From: Brachionus rotundiformis
Lineage: Eukaryota; Rotifera; Eurotatoria; Ploima; Brachionidae
Length of the DNA stretch: 64,000 nt
Assembly (NCBI GenBank): GCA_016802295.1
Contig: JAESIW010000199.1
Location: 24,095-88,094, forward strand
Direction of reading: 5' to 3'
Below are positions 23,145-32,451 of this stretch, piece by piece (the first letter of the stretch is position 1; the number at the start of each line of letters is the position of its first letter). The notes beneath the pieces are model-generated. The model did no database searches, was not told the DNA's origin, and saw nothing but the letters and a program-made list of their open reading frames with translations. The position numbers and the translations under genes were made by a program.

Positions 23145-23710
23145 TTGTTGTAAATTGATAAAAATTCCCATTTTTGATCAAAAGAAAAATATATTCTAAT
23201 CAATTTCGAAAATTAAAATAATCATTTTTTTTGAATAAATAAAACATGAATCAAAATTTTATTAATAAGAATATATTTTGCTATTAAAGTGATGCTTATC
23301 CAAATTAATTTAAGGGGTTTAAGATTTTTTTTTCTAAATTACTAAAGTATTTAAATATTAGCTCGAAAACAAAAATATTTTTAAACTATCTAATAAACAA
23401 TATCTTGAAAAATTTAACTCAAATTATTTATTTTATTAACAATATTTTGAAATTTAATAAAATATTTGTTTTGATCTAAACATATATTAGAAAATCTATT
23501 CACCATATTAACTTTCCTGACATCCGATAATAAATTAATTATTTGAATTATTCCAAAAATTTAATTGAAAAAAAAAAGAAAAACACTTTATTTTGAGGCT
23601 TTTTCTTCAAAAAAAATTTCTTAATGGTTTAAATACCAGCATAATAGAGCAATTACCTTTAAATAGAACATTTAAGAAAAAAGCATATATTTAAAATTAA
23701 AATATAAAAT
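23145..23710. other. Intergenic, nothing recognised
   Basis: AT-rich spacer downstream of EARS2. Confidence 0.4.
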
Positions 23711-25324
23711 TTAATCTTTATTTAAAAATTTTTCAGCAATATTCAACCTATAAATGGTATTATCTTTTCCCAATAAATTTATGATTTCGAGAACCGGTGG
23801 TCCATCCAATCGACCAGTGAGCAAAAATCTAATCAATTTCCAATTATTGATTTTGATCTCTTTTTGAGCAGTTTTATCAAGCTTATTCTTGAATAAATCA
23901 TTAATTTCTTTTTTAATTTTTGAATTAGAATTTGGATCTTTAAAGTCAAAATTTTTTGAGACCAAAAATTCTCCGATCACTTTAACCAAGCATTTCAAAT
24001 TATCGCGCATAGAATCGCTAATTATCTCATTTAAGTTAGACATATCCATCCATAAGAAGCTATTTTTTTCATCTTCAACCAAATCTTTGAGATTGAAGAT
24101 CCTGTCTTGGTACCAATCGAGCACATTAGCCAAATAATCATCGCTTAAGTAAAAATCACTTGACTCCATTTTAAATTTTTCTCTAACCAATTCTCTGAGC
24201 TCATGGACAATTTTTTTTCGCTCATTTTGACCAGAGTCTAGACGCAAGCGTATAAAGCGTCGATTAATGTTGTTCAATAGGTCAGGATTTAGCTTTACGG
24301 GCCGAGTAGTCATCTGATTTTCGTCAAAATTTTCCACCAACTTTTCCAACATATTATCATAATTGTCAAAGAAATTTTCCATAATATTTATCTTTATGCC
24401 ACCACCGAATGTGGACAAATAAGCAAGCAAACTTTGTGGAAAATAACCATTTCGCTTGTAAGACAAAACATCAATATCGTTCTGTCGCTTGCTAATTTTG
24501 GAACCATCATTGTTACAAATCAATGGCAAATGGGCAAAAACAGGATGCTTCCATCCGAAAGCTTCATATAACAAAATATGCTTTGAAGTGGACAATTGCC
24601 ATTCCTGACCTCTTAAAACATGTGTTATTCCCATTAGGTGATCATCGACTACATTAGCAAAATGATAAGTTGGAAATTTGTCTGACTTGATGAGAACAAA
24701 GTCTCCTTCTTGGTTAAATGGATTGTTTCTATGCATGCCAGTGGTCAGATCATTGTACATGACTTCTTTATCTTCGAGTTTAAATCGAATGACATATGGT
24801 TGACCTTGAGCTATTAATTTCTTTACCAAATCTGTCTTTAAATGGCGACATTTTCCATCATAGCTCAACTTTTCATGTCTCTTGGCAGCATTTCTCTTAA
24901 GTAAACTCAGTCTAGCTTCGTCACAGAAACAGTGATAAGCCTTGCCTGAGTCTAGAAGAATTTTTATGAAATCATGGTAAATTTGGATCCTTTTAGATTG
25001 AAGCCACGGTCCTCCCTGATCAAGATCATCCAATTTGGAAATGTGTGGACCAAAGTCAGGCTCAATTCCGGCCCACTTTAAACTCTCAATTATGTTTTGA
25101 AGTGAGTCGGTCTGGAGTCTTTCTTGATCTGTGTCTTCAATGCGAAGAATAAATTTACCATTGTATTTTTTGGCAAAAAGATAATTGTAAAAAGCTGTGC
25201 GAAGACCGCCGATGTGAAGTTTGCCTGTGGGACTTGGTGCAAAGCGGACTCTCACCTGGGTTGAATATTGCAGTGAAAAAATAAAAGAGTTTAAGGTTTT
25301 GATTGTTGAGATTTTTTTATACAT
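23711..25324 (-). CDS. EARS2: Mitochondrial glutamyl-tRNA synthetase
   Basis: Class I synthetase charging mitochondrial tRNA with glutamate. The single exon encodes 537 residues from the ATG at 25324 (MYKKISTIKTLNSFIFSLQY), a basic/hydroxylated N-terminus suited to mitochondrial import. An in-frame ATG at 25354 would add ten residues. The HIGH-type motif is RFAPSPTGKLHIGGLRTAFY and the KMSKS-type motif is DGSKISKRQNDI. The catalytic insertion FCDEARL and the tRNA-Glu body region GQPYVIRFK follow family order, and an anticodon-binding helical C-terminus ends GKDNTIYRL...EKFLNKD. The 5' end overlaps the COA4 frame by 34 nt (or 64) on the same strand. Confidence 0.92.
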   Translation of the reverse strand: MYKKISTIKTLNSFIFSLQYSTQVRVRFAPSPTGKLHIGGLRTAFYNYLFAKKYNGKFILRIEDTDQERLQTDSLQNIIESLKWAGIEPDFGPHISKLDDLDQGGPWLQSKRIQIYHDFIKILLDSGKAYHCFCDEARLSLLKRNAAKRHEKLSYDGKCRHLKTDLVKKLIAQGQPYVIRFKLEDKEVMYNDLTTGMHRNNPFNQEGDFVLIKSDKFPTYHFANVVDDHLMGITHVLRGQEWQLSTSKHILLYEAFGWKHPVFAHLPLICNNDGSKISKRQNDIDVLSYKRNGYFPQSLLAYLSTFGGGIKINIMENFFDNYDNMLEKLVENFDENQMTTRPVKLNPDLLNNINRRFIRLRLDSGQNERKKIVHELRELVREKFKMESSDFYLSDDYLANVLDWYQDRIFNLKDLVEDEKNSFLWMDMSNLNEIISDSMRDNLKCLVKVIGEFLVSKNFDFKDPNSNSKIKKEINDLFKNKLDKTAQKEIKINNWKLIRFLLTGRLDGPPVLEIINLLGKDNTIYRLNIAEKFLNKD

Positions 25325-25520
25325 TCGCGAAATTCTTGTACTTCCTTGGTACATTTTCGCCAATCTTTGGTATCAAAATAGCAATCTTGCACTTGATAGT
25401 GCTTTTCCAAGCATCCAATGCGTGACAAATTTTTAATTACTGGATCTGTTTCGTCGTCGCCAATATCTGCTATTTCGCATTCACTAACACGCTTGGTTTT
25501 TTTATGAAATTGGTCACCTC
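25291..25520 (-). CDS. COA4: COA4-like twin CX9C protein (5' end unresolved)
   Basis: COA4/CHCHD8 is an intermembrane-space factor for cytochrome c oxidase assembly. The frame shows DPVIKNLSRIGCLEKHYQVQ then DC, and DWRKCTKEVQEFREC: two CX9C motifs with the DW spacer typical of COA4. The size (about 76 residues) fits. The frame opens at an apparent splice acceptor, TGTCTTCAG/GAGGTGACC. It contains no Met codon at all, there is a stop just upstream, and no ATG exists on this strand between here and the TBCC stop at 25702. The start must come from a distant exon, a trans-spliced leader, or a non-ATG codon. It overlaps the EARS2 start. Confidence 0.82.
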
Positions 25521-25701
25521 CTGAAGACACTTACAATAATTATTTAGAATTTAAAAATATAAAATATTATCAAATTACAAAGAATTTAATATCTTTGATG
25601 TATCTATATATATTTTTTTAATTTTAACTAAATAAAAAAATGATTATTAAAAAATCGATTTTTTTTATATTAAAAAAATAATGCTAAAAAATAAATAAAA
25701 T

Positions 25702-26619
25702 TTATTCTAGTTGACCATTTTGGTCACTGTTCCATTTGCGTCTCTCTTCCTCAGGCATAAAACTCCAATTTGGCGACTGTTTTTGCTGATTCAGCCAGTT
25801 AAAGTCATCAACAGAGGTCCAATTGAAGTCACCAATGCTATTAAGAGCTAATTTACTCTTGCCAAAATGCGCTTCCAGCTTTGGGTATGACCAAGCGTAT
25901 GGAGCAAATTTCAATTTCTTACAATTCTCAATAATGGCTCGGGAACCAACATGAATGTAAAATCTTGTATCTGTTGAATCATGGATTCTTAGCTGATGAG
26001 AGGAAATGACAATGTCTGAATTGTTTATGCTGTTTAAAAAAGCCGACCTACTTATAGGTCCGCATAGAATTGTACATGAGTTTACATTTGACATATGGAC
26101 AACACTTGGATTTCCCATGAGCTGAATGACAGAATTTTGACAATTAATTATAGCTATGTCTTTGCCATCTATTTCGTTTTCCAATTTGGTGAAATTCTGG
26201 TCATGAATGTCTTTTATCATACAAGAATTAGCGTCATTAAAAGTCAACAATTCAGTCTTGTTATCTTCTTTGGTTTGGACTATTTGCGCTTTCTGAATTG
26301 CTGATTCCAAAGTGGTAAGTTTTTGTTTCGATTTGAAACCGAATTTTTTTTTTGGAAAAATTTCATCCCGTTTTTCCTGTGCCAAACGACTTAGCTGACC
26401 AACGTGTTCTTGAGCCTTACGCACTTGGTATATTGGAATGAAAGAAGTATTGTCCGTAAAGTATTTTTGAAGTATTTCAATGCGAGAACTAAGCTTTTCG
26501 TATTGAGCTGAAATATTTGTCTTGTCTTTATCTTCATTATTCGTTGTCAATGAGGACAAGGCATCAAATATTTCTTGATATTCGGTATAAAAATGCTTTT
26601 GAAATAGTTCTGCATCCAT
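25702..26619 (-). CDS. TBCC: Tubulin-binding cofactor C
   Basis: TBCC is the GTPase-activating cofactor that completes alpha/beta-tubulin folding with cofactors D and E. The single exon gives 305 residues (human 346). The N-terminal helical region (about 1-110) resembles the tubulin-binding spectrin-like domain. The C-terminal beta-helix (C-CAP/TBCC) holds the catalytic-arginine motif SSHQLRIHDSTDTRFYIHV, then SRAIIENCKKLKFAPYAWSY. The ATG at 26619 begins MDAELFQKHF. AATAAA follows the stop within a few bases, suggesting its own poly(A) site despite the short gap to COA4. Confidence 0.92.
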   Translation of the reverse strand: MDAELFQKHFYTEYQEIFDALSSLTTNNEDKDKTNISAQYEKLSSRIEILQKYFTDNTSFIPIYQVRKAQEHVGQLSRLAQEKRDEIFPKKKFGFKSKQKLTTLESAIQKAQIVQTKEDNKTELLTFNDANSCMIKDIHDQNFTKLENEIDGKDIAIINCQNSVIQLMGNPSVVHMSNVNSCTILCGPISRSAFLNSINNSDIVISSHQLRIHDSTDTRFYIHVGSRAIIENCKKLKFAPYAWSYPKLEAHFGKSKLALNSIGDFNWTSVDDFNWLNQQKQSPNWSFMPEEERRKWNSDQNGQLE

Positions 26620-26801
26620 TTTAAATATTTAAATGTAATATTTCATTTAAAAATTTGCCATTTTATAATCAGTTAAACATTTTTTAATATTCAATAATAA
26701 TAATCAAATTAAACTTTAATTTTTTTTAGTCAAAAGAATACAGTTGATGGAAATAAAAATTAATAATTAGTCAAAAATCTAAATTTAATTTTTTTTATTC
26801 T

Positions 26802-28064
26802 TTATTCTAAATAACTTTTAGTTCTATGGTCGTATTTTTCCAGTTCTGGAAAAACATCCAAAATCTGTGAATAGCTACAGCATATTTCATTTATTTCACT
26901 CATTTCCAAATCAATGGGCAACTTGCTCTGGTCAACTTTGCAAAGTTCATTGAACCTAGTCAAAAATTCTGGATACTTCTTGGGAAATAAAGTACTTAAA
27001 ATCAAAAGTTTAATTTAAACATTTTATTTGGCAAAAAAATATTCACCTGGCACCAGTTATCCATTTTTTGTTTTTAAATTGAAATACTGACTTGACAACT
27101 TTTGATAGAATTTCAAATTTTACATTCACCCTTGGTTTTTTAAGAGGTACCATAGTTATCACGGCTGCGTTCACTTTAGGAGATGGAACAAAAGCTGTAT
27201 CTGATACAAAAAGGTTTAAATCTGGAATAAATTATAGTAATTATAGTTACTTGGAATCAAAAAATCTAAATTAATATCGCAGTAAGCTTGACTTAAGATT
27301 CCGCTTTTTAAGAAATTATAAAAAAAAGTAATTTATTTTCAAAATTTGTCTTACACTCGAGATCTTTCTTTAAAACCAGTTGGACAAATCATTCGTTCGC
27401 CAAACTCTTGTTGAAACAAAAATGTCATAGGAATTCTTCCGCAGGAGAAAACTCCACTTTGGTAAGAAACTTTAAGCAACAATTTGAACAAGAGAGGAGT
27501 TGCGATATTAAATGGTAGATTTCCGATCAGAAAAATGTTTGGCAGGTCGTCACTTTCCCACGATTTTTCAAAATCTCTATTCATATACTGGCCCATTGGA
27601 AACGTCAACGCATCCCCATGATAAATTCTCATATTTATTGCCGGACTTACTGCATCGGCCAAAAGCTTTTATAAATAGATAATAAAATAATTTTCAAAAA
27701 CTAAATCTTTTTATTGAAAAATATTTACCTGTAAACCAGGCATAAATCTTAAATCTTTTTCAACAACAACAATTTCCTTTGCACCAGCTTCAATTGCACT
27801 CCTGGTCAAGCCACCTGGTCCTGGCCCAATTTCAAATACAAAACCTAGTTGTCAGAATTTTTGAGCATAAAAATGGAATAACAAAATAACATTACTATTT
27901 TTTTTAATGCCAGAAGATCTTATAATTTTATCATTTATATTTTTGTCAAGGAGAAAATTTTGAGACAACTGTTTAATAGCTCTGAGCTTGTAAAGTTTGA
28001 CCAAATCGCTAAGAGATGGCATTGGTGGTAGTCGAAAATGTTTTATTAATTTGCTTGTACTCAT
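26802..28064 (-). CDS. TFB1M: Mitochondrial rRNA dimethyladenosine transferase
   Basis: TFB1M dimethylates two adjacent adenines at the 3' end of the mitochondrial small rRNA, needed for ribosome assembly. Several exons: N-terminus MSTSKLIKHFRLPPMPS...IKQLSQNFLLDKNINDKI; SAM-binding FVFEIGPGPGGLTRSAIEAG with the acidic VVVEKDLRF; the NLPFNIATPLL catalytic motif; AFVPSPKVNAAVI; and a helical C-terminus ending HRTKSYLE. An intron interrupts after NSNVI, before the GPGPG motif. About 345 residues, the family length. The ATG at 28064 is preceded by a TTAG acceptor-like sequence. It lies 139 bp from the SLC37 stop and 182 bp from the TBCC start. Confidence 0.9.
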
Positions 28065-28203
28065 CTAATTTTAAACTATTGGCCTATTTGTATGGAAAAT
28101 TTGGTTAGGGTCTGAACTCCCCATTAGCATTTAAGGTTAGAAAAAAATCAAACATTTAAAAAAAATTTATTACCAAATAAATTAACAAATAAATTTAGAA
28201 AAT

Positions 28204-29679
28204 TCAATTGACAACTATATTACCAAGAGTCAGGTGCTTTTTTTTTATTTCATAAATACGATGAGCTCTGTAGCAAGTGACAGCGCCAAAAAATGATAAG
28301 AATATCATTGAATAGAACATGCCAGACCATCCGTAGCTGTCGCTAATCCAACCAATGACTGGTCCTTCAATAAAAGTTCCAATGGAGCCAAAGCCATTGA
28401 CAAATCCGATCACAGCTGATGCTGCATTTCGACCATCCATTTCGCCAAGCTCAGTTGGAAACGATCCGCATAAAATTATGTCTGGTCCACAGTTCAGAAA
28501 ACCAACCAAAATCATCACTACTGAATTTACCACTAAGCCCATATTGGCGGTGGCTAGAAACAAAATTAGGCCTATAGCGCTCAAAAAAGTTTGAACTGTT
28601 GAGCCTAGAAGAGATTTGTCTTGGAAAAAACGCTTCAAAACATAACCAATTGATGCCGAGCCCAGTATACCTCCAATTTCGAACATGGTCGAAAACATTC
28701 CAGCATTGGTTTTAGAATAATTAAGCTATGAATTAATAAAAATATATAAAAATAAATTTTAATTCTATTAAGATACTTGTTGAAGTAGGTACATTGGTAA
28801 CCACATGTACATACAATATCGGACTACTTTAAGACAAAAAACAGTTACTGCCACCTCAGCTACCATTCTAAATGCAAATAGATTAGAATTGCAATTAAAA
28901 AAATTTAATTAGCTACGGTATTTTCCATAATTCACGTAGAGTCAAAGTTTTTTTCTCTTTGTTAATAGCGTGATTTGACTCTTTGCCTGGTACTTCCACT
29001 CCAAGCTCATTGGGTTGTTTAAACATGGTCAGTACCAAAAAGCCAAAAATTATCTTTACATTAAAGAAATAAAAATAAAAGATTTATTTATTTTGGAAAA
29101 AAATATACACAAATTAAAGATGGTATGTTATGGACATATCTCCAGCCGTAGGTTTTTTGCAAGTGTACAGCAAAAGCAGTACCAATAATGCCACCTACAA
29201 AAGGACAAGTCCCAAAGTAGCCAAATATGGTGTTTCGCTGTGAGTCAGACACCCAAGCACCGAGGCCTTTGTTTGCCGAGGGCCAGCACAGCGACTGAAA
29301 TGAGCCATTTAAAAAAAGCAAGACCGCAAGAACACCAAAGTTGTTCCAGCTTCCAAATGAGAACATGGAAATTCCCGCTGCTATTAGGCAATATCCAAAT
29401 GTTTTTCTCGCGCCAAATTTATCGCCCAGAGGCCCGAGAAACATCTTTAAAAAGGATTTAATTTAGCGAAACAAAACTTGGTTTAGCTTTTACTTGGACC
29501 AAAGCGTATGGCAAAAGTAATGCTGAGTCAAAGATGCCCAATTCGGATTTGGTGAAGCCCAATTCATTTTCCATGTCTGATTTGATTACTCCCAATGGCT
29601 TGCGTAGAAAGTAGGTGGTTGCATACGCTAGCCATCCGGTAATGAATACAATTATCAAACGCTGACTAACAAAGCTCAT
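28204..29679 (-). CDS. SLC37-family sugar-phosphate transporter (MFS)
   Basis: SLC37 proteins are major-facilitator antiporters of the glycerol/glucose-6-phosphate group, usually in the ER membrane. Exons visible: MSFVSQRLIIVF...ATTYFLRKPLGVIKSDM; MFLGPLGDKFGARKTFGYCL (MFS loop 2-3 motif) through FQSLCWPSANKGLGAW; an EVPGKE linker; a helix with VVRYCMYMWLPMYLL; then a long last exon with GGILGSASIGYVLKRFF, FPTELGEMDGRNAASAVIG and GWISDSYGWSGMF. About 11-12 membrane helices. I start at ATG 29679; the frame continues upstream only through a GTG next to a donor-like GTGAGT, so a 5' non-coding exon is possible. Which SLC37 paralogue it is cannot be decided. Confidence 0.88.
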
Positions 29680-29709
29680 TATTTGCACGATTCCTTGATG
29701 ACAACTCAC

Positions 29710-30348
29710 CTAGTATAAAATAATAAATATTTGAAAAATAAAATTATTTTAATTTTTAACTAACTCAAAATAGGTTAAATTAATTTATAATATTTTATGT
29801 TCACTAAGAAATATTTGTCTAGTTTAATCGAAATAAAGCTAACAACTTAAAATCAAAACTGTGATGGAATTTTTTTTATCTATTTTTAAAAATGCAAATT
29901 AGCTTTTAATCAAAATCACCTGCTGAAGAAAATTTTTCAATAAATTAGATTTTATTCTCTTAAACAGATAAATAACTAGGAAAAATGTAAAGTTTTATTT
30001 TTAAACTTAAAATTTAATAAAATTTTTATTTTTTTAATTTTTAAGAGTTAAATAAAAGTAAGATAAAAACTAGTTCCTTTTGTTTTCTTTATGAGCTAAG
30101 GACCGATATCTGTCATTTTAAATTTATAAAAAAATTACTAGAATTTTTTAAAATTTTTAAGTTAAATTCAAATTTTTAATTTTTCAATTATCAAATTAAT
30201 TTTTGGAATTTTTCACGATAATAAAATATAATTTTAAGTAAATTATGTTCAAAATTTTTTTCCAATTAAAAAAATTTAATAAATAAAAATAAATGGTTGA
30301 TTGAGTTTATTTTAATCGATTCTTTCTGGCTAATTGAAGCTGGTTAAA
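29710..30348. other. Intergenic, nothing recognised
   Basis: AT-rich spacer between COPS3 and the SLC37 gene. Confidence 0.4.
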
Positions 30349-31807
30349 TTATTGTAGCAGCTGGTCGATTTCGTCAATGCCAGAGCCAACGCTAGCCTGA
30401 CATTTTTGTATGTAGTTCGGATGTGTGGTGATCTCGTTTTCCATTTGCTTAATTTTAGTCTCCAAATCAATACAACCAAATATCTCCCCATTTAGCTGAC
30501 CCATCAAAATCGGATTATCATACTTTTCTGGATTATCATGAAACGAAACCATGCCTTGATCAGCAGATTATTAAAAGACAAATAAAATTTTTAATTTACC
30601 ATCTTTTTTGTTTATTGTGGCAAATACTTCGCCATCTCGGATCATATTTAAAATTAATGCTTCTGCGTGACTAGTACTGTTAAGGCCAGTCTTAGCCACA
30701 ATGTCATCTAGTGACAAAGTTATAAAAGTCTTGGTCAATTTCTGAATATTCAGTTTGAAAAAGGCTGTCTGAAGTTGCTTGATGAGCCCACTATTTTTGT
30801 CTCTTTCAAACATTTCCTGGTACTTGTGGCACAAGCTGTTCAATTTGTCAAGTTCATAGTCCACAAAAGCCGAAGCCAGCTCATGATACATGCTACAAAT
30901 TGGTCTTACTTGATTGACCACTTTGCGACTTGTATACTTTGGCAGTGGAACAACTTTGCCTTTGAATATAAGACTAATTAGAACATACTTTTTGTATGCA
31001 TCTATCATTATTTGGCTCAAAGCAGTGGCTGGTACATTGAGTACTTGCTCAAAATAGAACATTGCATCGTCGAAGCGCTTAAGAGCGGCAGATACACAAC
31101 CACAATAGTAGAAGTATGACAGGTAATATTTAGCGTCAAAAGGAGACGCTGAAGTCTTTTTAATGTCCAGAATTTCGCTTTCCATAAGCTTAAGTGCAAG
31201 AGTAAAATTTTTGCTTGCTAGTGACAGTTTTAGCAAATCAGAATGAACTGTGGTCAGTTGGTTTGCATTGAATTTGGCATTGTGAGAATCGTATTGAAGC
31301 TTTCTGATGCATTCTTGTATGGTCAGAAGACCTTTTTTGGCTTGATTTAGCTGAACTAGTTTGTTTGAGTAGAAATGGCAAAGATCGGCAAACATGTCGC
31401 CTGAATAATCAATCTATTAGTTAGAATTTATTTAAAAAAGTGTTAAAATTTATTTAAAAGAAGTCGACTTGTTTGTGGTCAGAATTTTTGAGACAATTGG
31501 CTAATTCTAACATTAATTTTTGCTCATTTACTCCCACTAGGTTTGAGAGGGCTTCGATTTCGTTCAAGTTTCGGGCTTTGGATTGAACTTTGGTAACAAT
31601 GCTGTTCAATATGGTTATGCTTGCCAAGGTAAATTCGGGCAATGGGAATAAAGGAATAACATTATTTAGCAAATTGTCTGCAGATTCGCCTTGAAATGTG
31701 CTGTTGGTGTTGAAAGAATTGATGATTTCTTGATAGTTTAGTGGCTTTTGAGGCTCGGCTTGGTGAGCCTGGTAAAGTGACCGCACTGTGGCAACTAATG
31801 CTTCCAT
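30349..31807 (-). CDS. COPS3: COP9 signalosome subunit 3
   Basis: CSN3 is a PCI-domain subunit of the COP9 signalosome, which removes NEDD8 from cullins. Three exons: the first ends at CAA/GTCGAC (HKQ), and the second is best joined at the TAG before ATTGATTATTCAGGC, giving HKQ-IDYSGDMFADLCHFYSN in line with the human order. Landmarks: MIDAYKKYVLISLIFKGKV, LPKYTSRKV, RLT-type KLTKTFITLSLDDI (PCI winged helix), DGEVFATINKKDG, then MVSFHDNPEKYDNPILMGQL, with the Gly-Met junction over the last intron. The total length is close to the 423 residues of human COPS3. Confidence 0.92.
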
Positions 31808-32451
31808 TTTGGGCCTTGAAATTTTTTAAAATAGCTATTTAAAAATTTAATTTTGAGAGATTTTTGTTTTTTGAATAAATAAAATTAGTTGTTGTTCTAT
31901 TAGTTGTCTTCCAGGCTCAAATGTTTATCTTTACATTTATTCAATTTTTTTTAATTGATTAGAAAAAGATATTCTGATGATAAAGATAAGAAATAGAATA
32001 ATTTTTTCATAACTTTTTATTTTAATAAATTAATCAGATTAAATAAAAAGAAGAAAAATTTTAATTTATTTTTATTAAAATGTTTAGATAAGCCGAAATT
32101 GGATAATTTCTACTCATGAATCATATAACATTTGGTTTTTGTGAATTACCTGTAAAATATGGTTCCAAATGATACATTCAAATAAAACTCAGCATGAAAT
32201 AAATTAATAAATTGTATCTATTTTTATTAGAATAGATACTTTTTTAAAAAAAAATTTTTTAAATGAATCTTTTTGTCAATTAGAGTAATTAAGCTCAACA
32301 TGATATATTATTATGCGATTTAACATGATTCCTGTTCGATTCTAGATCTAATAAAAACCAGAAATTTAAAAACCACAGGACATATCTTATTTTAAATAAA
32401 ACTAAAAATACTTTTTTCATTAGTTTAAAACAAAATATAAATTTGGTAAAA
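31808..32451. promoter_or_regulatory. Shared divergent upstream region (COPS3 / LRR gene)
   Basis: About 640 bp lies between divergently transcribed COPS3 (minus) and the LRR-RGM gene (plus). No specific promoter element is recognisable. A bidirectional promoter is an inference from orientation. Confidence 0.3.
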
